Shown here: piece after piece, positions 18,398-28,229 of the stretch | How positions within the stretch are numbered: position 1 is the stretch's first letter | Layout: every line of letters begins with the position of its first letter | DNA from: Pseudomonas eutrophicaquae | GTDB lineage: Bacteria > Pseudomonadota > Gammaproteobacteria > Pseudomonadales > Pseudomonadaceae | Assembly (NCBI RefSeq): GCF_023544715.1 | Contig: NZ_JAMJEZ010000008.1 | Span: forward strand, 1-64,000 | Direction: 5' to 3' | DNA: 64,000 nucleotides | Notes under the pieces: generated by a model | The model's input: the letters and a program-made list of their open reading frames with translations, nothing else | What the model was told of the DNA's origin: nothing | Databases searched by the model: none | Position numbers and translations under genes: made by a program

Positions 18398-20677
18398 TCA
18401 GCCCGGCAGGCTGCCGCTGGGGTTCAGCATGCGCGCCAGACCCTGCTCGCGCAGGGTCTGCAGCAGCAGGGCATGAATGGCCTGCGGATGATCCAGAGCG
18501 AGGATCTGCTTCAGCAGGTCGCGGGTCTGGGCGAGCGACAGCTGGCGCAGCAGCCACTTCACCTTGGGCAGGTTGGTGGCGTTCATCGACAGCGAATCAA
18601 AGCCCATGGCCATCAGCAGCGCGGCCGCCGCCGGATCGCCTGCCATCTCGCCACAGATGCTCACCGGCGTGCCGACACCGTGGGCATCATCGACCACCCG
18701 CTTCAGCGCCTGCAGCACCGAGGGGTGCAGGTAGTCGTAGAGGCTGGCGACTCGTGGGTTGTTGCGATCGACCGCCAGCAGGTATTGGGTCAGGTCGTTG
18801 GAGCCGACCGAGAGAAAATCGACCCGGCGGGCCAGCTCGCGGATCTGGAACACCGCGGCAGGGATCTCGATCATCACCCCGACCGGCGGCATCGGCACAT
18901 CGACGCCTTCCTCGCGGACCTCGTTCCAGGCCCGCGCCAGCAGGCGCTGCGCCTCTTCCAGTTCTCCCAGACCGCTGATCATCGGCAGCAGGATGCGCAG
19001 GTTCTCAAGGCCGACGCTGGCCTTGAGCATGGCGCGCGCCTGCACCAGGAAGATCTCCGGGTGATCGAGGGTGACACGGATGCCGCGCCAGCCGAGGAAC
19101 GGGTTGTCTTCCTTGATCGGGAAGTAGGGCAGCGCCTTGTCGCCGCCGATGTCCAGGGTGCGCATGGTCACCGGCAGCGGGTGGAAGGCCTCGAGCTGCT
19201 GGCGATAGATCGCCGCCTGCTCCTTTTCGCTCGGGAAGCGCTCGTTGGTCATGAACGGCACTTCGCTGCGGTACAGCCCGACGCCCTCGGCGCCGCGCTC
19301 CTGGGCGCGGGCGACATCGGCAAACAGTCCGGTGTTGACCCACAGCGGCATGTGATGACCGTCGAGCGTCTCGCAGGGCAGGGCGCGCAGCGCGTCCAGG
19401 CCCTGATTGAGCTGGCGCTCCTCCTCGGCGATTTCGGCGAACTGCCGGCGCAGGCCGGCCGAGGGGTTGGTGAACACATCCCCGCGGTAGCCATCGACGA
19501 TCAGCTCAAGGCCATCGACCATGTTGTAGGGCAGATCGACCGCGCCCATCACCGTCGGCACGCCCATGGCGCGGGCGAGGATCGCCACGTGGGAGTTGCT
19601 GGAGCCGGTGACCGAAACCAGGCCGATCAGCTTGCCGGGCGGCACCTCGCCAAGCATCGCCGGCGACAGCTCCTCGCTGACCAGAATGGTGTTGTCCGGG
19701 TAAACCAGCGCCTGCTGGCGGGCTTCCTGCAGGTAAGCGAGAATGCGCCGGCCGATGTCCTTGATGTCCGAGGCGCGCTCGCGCAGGTACTCGTCATCCA
19801 TCAGCTCGAAACGCTGCACATGGCCGTTGACCACCTGGCGCAGCGCGCCCTGGGCCCACTGGCCGGTTTCAATCACCCGCACCACTTCGCCGGCGATCGA
19901 GGCGTCATCCAGCATCATCAGGTAGACATCGAACAGGGCGCGCTCTTCCTGACGCAGCTGGCTGGCCAGGCGCGCCGACAGGGCGCGCATGTCGCTGCGC
20001 ACCGCCTCGATGGCGTTATAGAAGAAGGCGATTTCGCCGTCGATGTCCTCGACGGCCCGATCCGGCACCACTTCAAGATCGGCCGGCGGCAGCACCACCA
20101 CGGCGGTGCCCAGCGCCACGCCGGGCGAGCCTGGCACCCCGACGAAGCGGGTGTCAGGGGTGGCCTTGCCCTGCTTGCCGAGACCGCGGATCGAGCCGGT
20201 GGCCTCGGCATGGGCGATCACCCCGGCGAGCTGGGCGCTCATGGTCACCAGGAAGGCTTCCTCGCCTTCATCGAACTGGCGGCGCTCTTTTTGCTGCACC
20301 ACCAGCACGCCCATCACCCGGCGGTGGTGGATGATCGGCGCACCGAGGAACGAGGCGTAGCGCTCCTCGCCGGTTTCGGCAAAGTAGCGGTAGCGCGGGT
20401 GGCTGGAGGCATCTTCGAGGTTGAGCGGCTCCTCGCGGCTGCCGACCAGGCCGACCAGCCCTTCATCGGGGGCCATGCTGACCCGGCCGATGGCGGCCTT
20501 GTTCAGGCCCTCGGTGGCCATCAGCACGAAGCGCTGGCTGGCCGGATCGCACAGGTACACCGAGCAGACCTGAGTGCTCATGGCGGCGCGCACCCGCTCG
20601 ACGATGATCGTCAGGGCGGTGGTGAGATCCTGGGCCGAATTGACCTCCTGGATGATCTTGCGCAGCGTGTTGAGCAT
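18398..20677 (-). CDS. ptsP: Phosphoenolpyruvate-protein phosphotransferase PtsP (EI-Ntr)
   Basis: PtsP takes phosphate from PEP and passes it to NPr in the nitrogen PTS, which regulates K+ and nitrogen metabolism and virulence traits in relatives. The protein has 759 residues: an N-terminal GAF domain (about 1-150), the phosphohistidine domain with active His363 in SSNSHVAILARA, and the C-terminal PEP-binding barrel with NDLTQYLLAVDR. I chose the ATG at 20677; a TTG two codons upstream is closer to the AGGAG and may be used. It follows rppH after about 40 bp. Confidence 0.95.
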   Translation of the reverse strand: MLNTLRKIIQEVNSAQDLTTALTIIVERVRAAMSTQVCSVYLCDPASQRFVLMATEGLNKAAIGRVSMAPDEGLVGLVGSREEPLNLEDASSHPRYRYFAETGEERYASFLGAPIIHHRRVMGVLVVQQKERRQFDEGEEAFLVTMSAQLAGVIAHAEATGSIRGLGKQGKATPDTRFVGVPGSPGVALGTAVVVLPPADLEVVPDRAVEDIDGEIAFFYNAIEAVRSDMRALSARLASQLRQEERALFDVYLMMLDDASIAGEVVRVIETGQWAQGALRQVVNGHVQRFELMDDEYLRERASDIKDIGRRILAYLQEARQQALVYPDNTILVSEELSPAMLGEVPPGKLIGLVSVTGSSNSHVAILARAMGVPTVMGAVDLPYNMVDGLELIVDGYRGDVFTNPSAGLRRQFAEIAEEERQLNQGLDALRALPCETLDGHHMPLWVNTGLFADVARAQERGAEGVGLYRSEVPFMTNERFPSEKEQAAIYRQQLEAFHPLPVTMRTLDIGGDKALPYFPIKEDNPFLGWRGIRVTLDHPEIFLVQARAMLKASVGLENLRILLPMISGLGELEEAQRLLARAWNEVREEGVDVPMPPVGVMIEIPAAVFQIRELARRVDFLSVGSNDLTQYLLAVDRNNPRVASLYDYLHPSVLQALKRVVDDAHGVGTPVSICGEMAGDPAAAALLMAMGFDSLSMNATNLPKVKWLLRQLSLAQTRDLLKQILALDHPQAIHALLLQTLREQGLARMLNPSGSLPG

Positions 20678-20714
20678 GGTCAAAGGGCGGCGCTCCTGTG
20701 CGTCGTGCGGTCAG

Positions 20715-21194
20715 TCAGTCACGGTTGGGCAGGCGTGGGGCCAGTTCGCGCAGCGCGCGGCGGTAGACCTCGCGCTTGAAGGACACCACCTGGCCCAGCG
20801 GGTACCAGTAGCTGACCCAGCGCCAGCCATCGAACTCGGGCTTGCCGGTGACATCCATGCGCACCCGCCGCTCATCGCCGGTCAGCTGCAGCAGGAACCA
20901 CTTCTGCTTCTGGCCGATGCACAGCGGCTGGCTGTGGGTGCGTACCAGACGCTGCGGCAGGCGGTAGCGCAGCCAGCCGCGGGTGCAGGCGAGGATGCGC
21001 ACATCGGCCGGCAGCAGGCCGACTTCCTCGTTCAGTTCGCGAAACAGCGCCTCTTCCGGCGACTCCTTCGGGTGGATGCCGCCCTGGGGGAACTGCCAGG
21101 CATCCTGATTGATGCGCCGTGCCCACAGCACCTGGCCGACCTCATTGGCGAGGATGATGCCGACATTGGGTCGGAAGCCATCGGAATCGATCAC
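20715..21194 (-). CDS. rppH: RNA pyrophosphohydrolase
   Basis: RppH (NudH) removes pyrophosphate from 5'-triphosphate RNA and so triggers RNase E decay. The 159-residue protein has a complete Nudix box starting [20 protein letters not shown] and begins [15 protein letters not shown] as usual. It lies just upstream of ptsP in the same direction, a pairing conserved across gammaproteobacteria. Confidence 0.96.
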   Translation of the reverse strand: MIDSDGFRPNVGIILANEVGQVLWARRINQDAWQFPQGGIHPKESPEEALFRELNEEVGLLPADVRILACTRGWLRYRLPQRLVRTHSQPLCIGQKQKWFLLQLTGDERRVRMDVTGKPEFDGWRWVSYWYPLGQVVSFKREVYRRALRELAPRLPNRD

Positions 21195-21310
21195 GGCGGG
21201 GTACCTCGGATACAGATATCCCCGGATTGTTCCACAAAGCCGGCGACAGCGGCAACGCGAACGGCGCGCCCGCCGGGCAGGCTGGCACGCCTGTTGCGTG
21301 TGGGTGCGCC

Positions 21311-22846
21311 TCAGCGCGCCTGGCCGGCGAAGCGGCCGAGGAACAGCTGGTAGGCCGGATCGCTGCTCTCGTCCCAGTAGGGGTAGCCGATCGCATCCAG
21401 CGCCTGGATCAGGCCCGGCAGCTCGCTGTCGGTCACCTGCAGGCCGACCAGCACGCGGCCGTCGGCGGCGCCGTGGTTGCGGTAGTGGAACATCGAGATA
21501 TTCCAGCGCCCGCCGAGCTTATTAAGGAAGTTGAACAGCGCCCCGGGCCGCTCGGGGAACTCGAAGCGGAACACCCGCTCGTTCTCCGCCCCCGGCGCAT
21601 GGCCGCCGACCATGTGGCGGATGTGCAGCTTGGCCAGCTCGCTGTCGGTCAGATCCAGCACCGGGAAGCCCTGCTCGCGCAGCGACTCGACCAGCAGCTC
21701 GCGTGGGTCGTTCTCCGGGTGGGTCTGCACGCCGACGAAGATCTGCGCCTCATCGGGGGTGTTGTAGCGGTAGTTGAACTCGGTGATCGAGCGCTTGCCG
21801 AGCGCCTGGCAGAACGCCTTGAAGCTGCCGGGCTTCTCGGGGATGGTCACCGCGATGATCGCCTCGCGCTTCTCGCCGAGCTCCGCGCGCTCGGCCACAT
21901 AGCGCAGCCGGTCGAAATTGATGTTGGCGCCCGAGTCGATCGCCACCAGAGTCTGCCCGCTGATGCCCTCGCGCTCGACGTAGCGCTTGATCCCCGCCAC
22001 ACCCAAGGCGCCCGCCGGCTCGGTGATCGAACGGGTGTCGTCGTAGATGTCCTTGATCGCCGCGCAGATCTCGTCGGTGCTGACGGTGATCACCTCATCG
22101 ACATAACGGCGGCAGACCTCGAAGGTGTGCTGGCCGATCTGTGCCACGGCCACGCCATCGGCAAACAGCCCGACCTGGCTGAGCACCACCCGCTCGTCAG
22201 CGGCCATCGCCGCGCGCAGGCAGTCGGACTCCTCGGGCTCGACACCTATCACCTTGATGTCCGGGCGCAGGTATTTGACGTAGGCGGCGATGCCGGCGAT
22301 CAGCCCGCCGCCGCCAACCGGGACGAAGATCGCATCCAGACGCCCCGGATGCTGGCGGAGGATCTCCATGGCCACGGTGCCCTGCCCGGCGATCACATCC
22401 GGGTCATCATAGGGATGGACGAAGGTGTAGCCCTTCTCCTCAACCAGCTTCAGGCAGTGGGCCAGCGCCTCGGGGAAGGCCTCGCCATGCAGCACCACCC
22501 GAGCGCCGCGGGCGCGCACGGCCTGCACCTTGATCTCCGGGGTGCTGCGCGGCATGACGATGATCGCCTTGATGCCGAGTTTCTTGGCTGCCAGTGCCAG
22601 CCCCTGGGCGTGGTTGCCGGCTGAGGCGGCAATCACCCCGCGGGCTTTCTCCTCCTCGCTGAGGCCTGCGGCCTTCTGGTAGGCACCGCGGATCTTGAAG
22701 GAGAACACCGGTTGCAGATCCTCGCGCTTGAGCAGGATCTGGTTGCCGAGCCGCTCGGACAGGCTGCGCGCGCTGTCCAGTGGGGTTTCCACCGCCACAT
22801 CGTAGACGGGCGAGGTGAGCATCTTCTTGACGTACTGTTCGAGCAT
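21311..22846 (-). CDS. ilvA: Biosynthetic threonine ammonia-lyase (threonine deaminase)
   Basis: IlvA converts threonine to 2-oxobutanoate, the first step to isoleucine. The 511-residue protein has the PLP lysine at Lys51 in SFKIRGAY, the glycine-rich phosphate loop VGGGGLIAG, and two C-terminal ACT-like regulatory domains (about 330-500) where isoleucine inhibits and valine activates. The ATG at 22846 gives [10 protein letters not shown]. It is divergent from rpiA and complements ilvD at 32981. Confidence 0.95.
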   Translation of the reverse strand: MLEQYVKKMLTSPVYDVAVETPLDSARSLSERLGNQILLKREDLQPVFSFKIRGAYQKAAGLSEEEKARGVIAASAGNHAQGLALAAKKLGIKAIIVMPRSTPEIKVQAVRARGARVVLHGEAFPEALAHCLKLVEEKGYTFVHPYDDPDVIAGQGTVAMEILRQHPGRLDAIFVPVGGGGLIAGIAAYVKYLRPDIKVIGVEPEESDCLRAAMAADERVVLSQVGLFADGVAVAQIGQHTFEVCRRYVDEVITVSTDEICAAIKDIYDDTRSITEPAGALGVAGIKRYVEREGISGQTLVAIDSGANINFDRLRYVAERAELGEKREAIIAVTIPEKPGSFKAFCQALGKRSITEFNYRYNTPDEAQIFVGVQTHPENDPRELLVESLREQGFPVLDLTDSELAKLHIRHMVGGHAPGAENERVFRFEFPERPGALFNFLNKLGGRWNISMFHYRNHGAADGRVLVGLQVTDSELPGLIQALDAIGYPYWDESSDPAYQLFLGRFAGQAR

Positions 22847-22942
22847 TGGGGCAGCCGCAGGCGGGGTGGGGCAGGGTGCGGCGAGTCTACTCCGCTGCCT
22901 GCGCCCGGCCAACCACTGCGCCGAATTGCCGGGGGCAGGCGG

Positions 22943-22948
22943 TATAAT
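22943..22948 (+). promoter_or_regulatory. -10 box of the rpiA promoter
   Basis: A perfect TATAAT lies 38 bp before the rpiA start, in the ilvA-rpiA divergent gap. No good -35 is at 16-18 bp spacing; TTGCCG is present but only 11 bp away. Confidence 0.45.
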
Positions 22949-22985
22949 GCCAGCCAACTTTCACCCAACCTTGCGCGGAATACCC

Positions 22986-23657
22986 ATGAACCAGGATCAG
23001 CTCAAACAGGCCGTGGCCCAGGCTGCTGTCGATCACATCGCCCCGCGGCTGGAGCGGCGCAGCATCATCGGCGTCGGCACCGGCTCCACCGCCAACTGCT
23101 TCATTGATGCACTGGCCAAGATCCGCGATGACTTCGATGGCGCGGTGGCCAGCTCCGAAGCCACCGCCGCGCGGCTGAAAGCCCACGGTATCCCGGTCTA
23201 TGACCTCAACAGCGTGGTGGATCTGGAGTTCTACGTGGATGGCGCCGACGAGGCCGATGCGCACCTGCAGCTGGTCAAGGGCGGTGGCGGAGCGCTGACA
23301 CGCGAGAAGATCGTTGCCGCGGTGGCGCGCACCTTCATCTGCATTGCCGACCAGAGCAAGCTGGTCGAGCGCCTCGGCACCTTCCCGCTGCCTGTCGAAG
23401 TGCTGCCGATGGCGCGCAGCTTCGTGGCCCGCGAGCTGGTCAAGCTGGGCGGCGATCCGGTGTATCGCGAGGGCGTGATCACCGACAACGGCAACGTGAT
23501 TCTCGATGTGCATAACCTGCAGATCGGTGATGCCGTGGCGCTGGAGCAGGCGATCAACAACATCGTCGGCGTGGTCACCAATGGTCTGTTTGCTGCGCGG
23601 CCGGCGGATCTCTTGCTGCTGGGCACCGCCGAGGGCGTGCAGCGGCTGAGCCGCTGA
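22986..23657 (+). CDS. rpiA: Ribose-5-phosphate isomerase A
   Basis: RpiA interconverts ribose 5-phosphate and ribulose 5-phosphate in the pentose phosphate pathway. The 223-residue protein has the family motifs [16 protein letters not shown] and [11 protein letters not shown]. The start ATG at 22986 gives MNQDQLKQ; the longer open frame upstream overlaps the ilvA promoter and is not expected to be coding. Confidence 0.96.
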   Translation: MNQDQLKQAVAQAAVDHIAPRLERRSIIGVGTGSTANCFIDALAKIRDDFDGAVASSEATAARLKAHGIPVYDLNSVVDLEFYVDGADEADAHLQLVKGGGGALTREKIVAAVARTFICIADQSKLVERLGTFPLPVEVLPMARSFVARELVKLGGDPVYREGVITDNGNVILDVHNLQIGDAVALEQAINNIVGVVTNGLFAARPADLLLLGTAEGVQRLSR

Positions 23658-23666
23658 GTGCGCCAT

Positions 23667-23697
23667 CCGCAGGCTGCCTGCGCCAGGCGGCCTGCGG
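23667..23697. terminator. G+C-rich hairpin between convergent rpiA and the SdiA-regulated-domain gene
   Basis: An 8-bp stem (23667-23674 with 23690-23697) starts 10 bp after the rpiA stop. There is no T-run, so termination activity is uncertain. Confidence 0.35.
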
Positions 23698-23703
23698 TCG
23701 CGG

Positions 23704-24609
23704 TCAGTTCGACGCCTTGCTGAACACGTAGAAGCGGTTGGGCTCACCGACCAGATAGATGTTGCCGTCCAGATCCATGGTCACCCCCTCGGCCTGCTCG
23801 ATGCTCTGGCTCAGGCCATTGAGACCCTTCCACAGACTGAGGAAGCTGAACGGACGGCCCTGACGATCCAGCTCCAGCAGCAGGCGCGACTCATCGGAGA
23901 GTAACAGGGTATGCCCGCTGCGCGGATCGATGGCTACCGAGGACAGATCGCGCAGTGGCAGGTGCTGCAGATTCAGCGTAGCCAGTGCGCCTGGCGCACC
24001 GTCCTCGCCGGGGAACGGCAGGCTGAACAGATCGTAAGGGTCGCGCTCCTTGGCCAGCAGCAGGCTCTGGGTCAGGGAGTTCCAGGCCAGCCCCTCAAAG
24101 CCTTTATTGCCGGCCTCGGCAAAGCCCAGCTCGTAGACGGGCAGCAGGGCTAGATCAATGATAGTGGTGTCGGGCGTGAGGCTGAAGACGGTCAACAAGT
24201 GACGCCGCTCATCGACGATCACCAGCCGGCCATCATCCAGCGCTTCGACCGCTTCCGGATCACTGAAGCCTTGCAGGCGGATCCGGCGCAGCACCACGCC
24301 GCGGGTGGTGAATTCCACCAGGTGCGGATTCTGGCCGGTGACGGTGAACAGCGTGCCGGTCAGCGGATTCCAGGTCAGCCCGGAGGTTTCATCCTCCTCA
24401 AGGCCCGGCAGGCGGGTTTCCAGTGCCAGCCGGTAGTCCGGCAGCCAGATCCCGGCAGCGCGCTGCGGCGCCTCGACCTGGCGCTCCTGCCAGAGCAGAC
24501 GCAGCTGGTCATCCCAGTGCAGAAGATGCCCGGCAACCAGCACGCCCCCGCTCAGGATCAGCAGCAGAGCGAGCAGCAGGCGACGGTACGGAAAGCGGCG
24601 GGTAGGCAT
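23704..24609 (-). CDS. SdiA-regulated-domain (YjiK-like) beta-propeller protein, membrane-anchored or exported
   Basis: The 301-residue protein has one N-terminal hydrophobic segment (about 10-30, LLLALLLILSGGVLVAGHLL) followed by repeats of the SdiA-regulated/YjiK type, for example ETSGLTWNPLTGTLFTV, GFEGLAWNSLTQSLLL and LSSVAIDPRSGHTLLLSD. These form a beta-propeller that probably faces the periplasm. Its function is not established. The start at ATG 24609 is chosen because it puts the basic MPTRRFPYRR before the membrane helix; the upstream extension lacks conservation features. Confidence 0.75.
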   Translation of the reverse strand: MPTRRFPYRRLLLALLLILSGGVLVAGHLLHWDDQLRLLWQERQVEAPQRAAGIWLPDYRLALETRLPGLEEDETSGLTWNPLTGTLFTVTGQNPHLVEFTTRGVVLRRIRLQGFSDPEAVEALDDGRLVIVDERRHLLTVFSLTPDTTIIDLALLPVYELGFAEAGNKGFEGLAWNSLTQSLLLAKERDPYDLFSLPFPGEDGAPGALATLNLQHLPLRDLSSVAIDPRSGHTLLLSDESRLLLELDRQGRPFSFLSLWKGLNGLSQSIEQAEGVTMDLDGNIYLVGEPNRFYVFSKASN

Positions 24610-24673
24610 GGGCAGACTCGGGCAACGGGAAGGGATGCACCGTACCCGTGCCGCCTTAACGGCAGATGAAGAC

Positions 24674-24700
24674 ACCGGGTGGGCAGGGCGCCCACCCGGT
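24674..24700 (-). terminator. Hairpin downstream of the D-2-hydroxyglutarate dehydrogenase gene
   Basis: An 11-bp stem (ACCGGGTGGGC and its complement) begins 6 bp after the stop at 24706. The bases that follow on the minus strand contain only short T pairs, so it is a weak or Rho-assisted terminator. Confidence 0.5.
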
Positions 24701-24705
24701 CAGGC

Positions 24706-26121
24706 TCAGGCGAAGATCTTGCCCGGGTTCATGATGCCGTTCGGGTCGAACACCGCCTTGACCGCTTTCATATAAGCGATTTCGGCCTCCGAGCGGCTGT
24801 AGCCCAGGTAATCGCGCTTGGTCATGCCCACGCCGTGCTCGGCGCTGATCGAGCCGTTGTACTTCTCGACGGTCTCGAACACCCAGGTGTTGACCGTGGC
24901 GCACTTGGCGAAGAACTCTTCCTTGGCCATGGCATCGGGCTTGAGGATGTTCAGGTGCAGGTTGCCGTCGCCAATGTGGCCGAACCAGATGATCTCGAAG
25001 TCCGGGTAATGTTCGCCGACGATGGCGTCGATTTCCTTCAGGAACGCCGGCACCTTGGATACGGTGACCGAGATGTCGTTCTTGTACGGGGTCCAGTGGC
25101 TGATGGTCTCGGAGATGTACTCGCGCAGCTTCCACAGGTTCTGCAGCTGCTGCTCGCTCTGGCTCATCACCCCGTCCAGCACCCAGCCCTGCTCGACGCA
25201 GTGCTCGAAGACTTCCAGCGCGGCGTTGGTCAGCTCCTCGTTGGCGGCCTCGAACTCCAGCAGCGCGTAGTACGGGCAATCGGTTTCGAACGGGGCCGGC
25301 ACATCACCACGTGCCAGCACCTTGGCCAGTGCCTTGTCGGAGAAGAACTCGAAGGCGGTCAGATCGACCTTGCCCTGGAAGGCGTGCAGCACCGGCATGA
25401 TCGAGTCGAGATCCGGGGCGCCGAGCACCATCGCGGTGAGGTTCTTCGGCGCGCGCTCCAGACGCATGGTCGCCTCGACCACAAAGCCCAGGGTGCCCTC
25501 GGCGCCGATGAACAGCTGGCGCAGGTCGTAGCCGGTGGCGTTCTTGATCAGGTCGCGGTTCAGCTCGAGGATGTCGCCTTTGCCGGTGACCACCTTCATG
25601 CCGGCCACCCAGTTGCGGGTCATGCCGTAGCGAATCACCTTGATACCGCCGGCATTGGTGCCGATGTTGCCACCGATCTGGCTGGAGCCGGCCGAGGCAA
25701 AATCGACCGGATAGTACAGGCCCTGCTCCTCGGCGAAGTTCTGCAGCTGCTCGGTGATCACCCCGGCCTGGCAGACCACGGTGCGGTCGAAGGCATTGAA
25801 CTCGACAATCTTGTTCATGTAGTCGAAGGCCACCACCACCTCGCCGTTGGCGGCAACGGCGCCGGCGGACAGGCCGGTGCGCCCGCCCGAGGGCACCAGC
25901 GCGACCTTGCGCTGATTGGCCCAGCGCACGATGGCCTGCACTTCCTCGATGGACTTGGGGAAGGCGATGGCCAGCGGCGCCGGGGCGAACTGCTTGGTCC
26001 AGTCCTTGCCGTAGGCATCCAGGGAGGCGGCGTCGGTCAGCACCTTGCCGGGCTCGACCAGGGTCTTGAGTTCTTCGATCAGGGCAGCTTGGGTCATCTG
26101 CGGAAATCTCGGGCGGTTCAT
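24706..26121 (-). CDS. FAD-binding D-2-hydroxyglutarate dehydrogenase (GlcD/DLD family)
   Basis: The enzyme oxidises D-2-hydroxyglutarate back to 2-oxoglutarate, probably passing electrons to an electron-transfer flavoprotein. The 471-residue protein has the PCMH FAD domain (VPSGGRTGLSAGA, about 78-92; GSSQIGGNIGTNAGG) and the C-terminal FAD-oxidase domain with GDGNLHLN and SAEHGVG. It is divergent from serA. In P. stutzeri, SerA makes D-2-hydroxyglutarate while producing phosphohydroxypyruvate and a D2HGDH clears it; the same pairing here supports this identity over D-lactate dehydrogenase. I took the ATG at 26121; ATG 26097 (MTQAALIEEL) is an alternative. Confidence 0.88.
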   Translation of the reverse strand: MNRPRFPQMTQAALIEELKTLVEPGKVLTDAASLDAYGKDWTKQFAPAPLAIAFPKSIEEVQAIVRWANQRKVALVPSGGRTGLSAGAVAANGEVVVAFDYMNKIVEFNAFDRTVVCQAGVITEQLQNFAEEQGLYYPVDFASAGSSQIGGNIGTNAGGIKVIRYGMTRNWVAGMKVVTGKGDILELNRDLIKNATGYDLRQLFIGAEGTLGFVVEATMRLERAPKNLTAMVLGAPDLDSIMPVLHAFQGKVDLTAFEFFSDKALAKVLARGDVPAPFETDCPYYALLEFEAANEELTNAALEVFEHCVEQGWVLDGVMSQSEQQLQNLWKLREYISETISHWTPYKNDISVTVSKVPAFLKEIDAIVGEHYPDFEIIWFGHIGDGNLHLNILKPDAMAKEEFFAKCATVNTWVFETVEKYNGSISAEHGVGMTKRDYLGYSRSEAEIAYMKAVKAVFDPNGIMNPGKIFA

Positions 26122-26280
26122 GGTCACCCTGAGCAGGCTTCATGCTCGGGGATGGGGCGTTTCGCGGGGGCGCTATGTTAGCATATGCCCCCCCGCGAAG
26201 CGCCCGCCGCCGACCTGCGGGTCGCTACCGCCCGCGCTGCCCAGCGCCCAGACAACCCCCGGGACAACAGGTTTACGCAG

Positions 26281-27513
26281 ATGAGCAAGACGACCTCTCT
26301 CGACAAGAGCAAGATCAAGTTCCTTCTTCTCGAAGGTGTGCACCAGAATGCCGTGGATACCCTCAAGGCCGCCGGCTACACCAATATCGAGTACCTGAAG
26401 GGCGCCCTGTCCGGTGAGGAGCTCAAGGAGAAGATCGCCGATGTGCACTTCATCGGTATCCGCTCGCGCACCCAGCTGACCGAAGAGGTCTTTGACTGCG
26501 CCAAGAAGCTGGTCGCGGTCGGCTGCTTCTGCATCGGTACCAACCAGGTTGACCTGAATGCCGCCCGCGAGCGCGGCATCGCGGTGTTCAACGCCCCTTA
26601 CTCCAACACCCGCTCGGTGGCCGAGCTGGTGCTGGCCGAGGCGATCCTGCTGCTGCGCGGCATCCCCGAGAAGAACGCCTCCTGCCACCGCGGCGGCTGG
26701 ATCAAGTCGGCGGCCAACTCCTTCGAGATCCGTGGCAAGAAGCTCGGCATCGTCGGCTACGGCTCGATCGGCACCCAGCTCTCGGTGCTCGCTGAGGCGA
26801 TGGGCATGCAGGTGTACTTCTACGACGTGGTGACCAAGCTGCCGCTCGGCAACGCTACCCAAGTGGGCGATCTGCACGAGCTGCTCGGCATGGCCGACAT
26901 CGTTTCCCTGCACGTGCCGGAGCTGCCGTCCACCCAGTGGATGATCGGCGAGAAGGAAATCCGTGCGATGAAGAAGGGCGGCATCCTGATCAACGCCGCG
27001 CGCGGCACCGTGGTCGAGCTGGATCACCTGGCCGAGGCGATCAAGGACGAGCACCTGATCGGCGCCGCCATCGACGTGTTCCCGGTCGAGCCCAAGTCCA
27101 ACGACGAGGAGTTCGAGAGCCCGCTGCGCGGTCTGGACCGGGTGATCCTCACCCCGCACATCGGTGGCTCCACCGCCGAGGCGCAGGCCAACATCGGTCT
27201 GGAAGTGGCCGAGAAGCTGGTCAAGTACAGCGACAACGGCACCTCGGTGTCCTCGGTCAACTTCCCGGAAGTGGCGCTGCCTGCCCATGCCGGCAACCAC
27301 CGCCTGCTGCACATCCACCAGAACATTCCGGGTGTGATGAGCGAGATCAACAAGGTGTTTGCCGACAATGGCATCAACATCGCCGGCCAGTTCCTGCAGA
27401 CCAACGAGAAGGTCGGCTACGTGGTGGTCGATGTCGACAAGGAATACTCCGACCTCGCGCTGGAGAAGCTGCAGGAAGTCAAAGGCACCATTCGCTGCCG
27501 CGTACTGTTCTGA
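26281..27513 (+). CDS. serA: D-3-phosphoglycerate dehydrogenase
   Basis: SerA starts serine synthesis by oxidising 3-phosphoglycerate, and can reduce 2-oxoglutarate to D-2-hydroxyglutarate. The 410-residue protein has the NAD+ Rossmann motif GYGSIGTQLS, the catalytic His of the HIGGSTAEA segment and a C-terminal ACT domain (about 335-410) for serine feedback. Size matches E. coli SerA. The ATG at 26281 is chosen; the frame extends to 26185 but that part has a promoter-like rather than coding character. Confidence 0.96.
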   Translation: MSKTTSLDKSKIKFLLLEGVHQNAVDTLKAAGYTNIEYLKGALSGEELKEKIADVHFIGIRSRTQLTEEVFDCAKKLVAVGCFCIGTNQVDLNAARERGIAVFNAPYSNTRSVAELVLAEAILLLRGIPEKNASCHRGGWIKSAANSFEIRGKKLGIVGYGSIGTQLSVLAEAMGMQVYFYDVVTKLPLGNATQVGDLHELLGMADIVSLHVPELPSTQWMIGEKEIRAMKKGGILINAARGTVVELDHLAEAIKDEHLIGAAIDVFPVEPKSNDEEFESPLRGLDRVILTPHIGGSTAEAQANIGLEVAEKLVKYSDNGTSVSSVNFPEVALPAHAGNHRLLHIHQNIPGVMSEINKVFADNGINIAGQFLQTNEKVGYVVVDVDKEYSDLALEKLQEVKGTIRCRVLF

Positions 27514-27534
27514 GTGAGCGCATTGCGCTGACGG

Positions 27535-27567
27535 AAAAGGGGGAGGCCAGTAGCCTCCCCCTTTTGC
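27535..27567 (+). terminator. Strong bidirectional terminator after serA
   Basis: A 13-bp perfect stem, AAAAGGGGGAGGC at 27535-27547 paired with 27553-27565, has an A-run on the left and a T-run on the right. It can end both serA and the convergent oxygenase gene. Confidence 0.9.
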
Positions 27568-27602
27568 ATGGTGTATCCCATTGAGTGGCCGCGCGCGGCC
27601 CC

Positions 27603-28229
27603 TTAACCCAGCATCCCGACGCCGCGGCGACGGAACCAGCCGGTGATCGACAGCCGCTCACGCTGGGCCAGCAGCACCTCATGGGGAAAGTCGCCGGCCA
27701 TGAACACCACCAGGGTGCCGGCCTCGGGCAGGATCCGTGTGCTGCGCCCCTCGCCCAGCTCCAGCTGCAGTGCGCCACCGTCCTCGGCGCGCCAGTCCTC
27801 GTTCAGGTAGAGGATGGTGGTGACCATGCGCCGGTCATCATCGCGAAAGCGATCCAGATGGCGGTGGTAGAAGCTGCCCGGCGGGTACAGGGCAAAGTGG
27901 CTCTCGTAGTCCTCAAGGCCCAGGTACAGCGTGCGGTTGAGGGTTTCGCGCAGGTTATCCAGCACCTCCAGGTACGCATCGGTCACCGTGCTCCTGCCGC
28001 GCTCCAGCCACTGGATATGATCCCCGCGCACTTGGGCATCGAGGGTCTGGGTCGCGGCGCGGCCGATCGTGGCATGTTGCAGCTCGCCCCGCGCGTGGCG
28101 GGCGCGGCACTCGTCGGCCAGTGCCGCGATCTGTGCGGCGCTCAGGGCATGGCGCTGCTGCGACCAGCCCTGACGGGCCAGATCGTCGATCAGGGCATCG
28201 AGCAGGTCGGGAGAAAAGGCGGCAGGCAT
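27603..28229 (-). CDS. 2-oxoglutarate/Fe(II)-dependent oxygenase (prolyl 4-hydroxylase-like fold)
   Basis: The 208-residue protein has the iron triad H124-x-D126 (RHLDRF) and H183 (FPHEV), and the 2-oxoglutarate-binding Arg192 in the ERLSITGWF segment. Such enzymes hydroxylate a protein or small molecule in the cytoplasm; substrate unknown. It resembles small P4Hc-type oxygenases, but no siderophore receptor or ribosomal gene is adjacent to give a hint. It stands alone between two terminators and the divergent exported protein gene. Confidence 0.82.
   Translation of the reverse strand: MPAAFSPDLLDALIDDLARQGWSQQRHALSAAQIAALADECRARHARGELQHATIGRAATQTLDAQVRGDHIQWLERGRSTVTDAYLEVLDNLRETLNRTLYLGLEDYESHFALYPPGSFYHRHLDRFRDDDRRMVTTILYLNEDWRAEDGGALQLELGEGRSTRILPEAGTLVVFMAGDFPHEVLLAQRERLSITGWFRRRGVGMLG

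Noticed and set aside
18314-20779. An 821-codon open frame on the plus strand opposite ptsP
   Set aside because: It is antisense to an intact, well-recognised gene; its product is Gln/His/Gly-rich with no family features, as expected for the mirror frame of high-G+C coding DNA.
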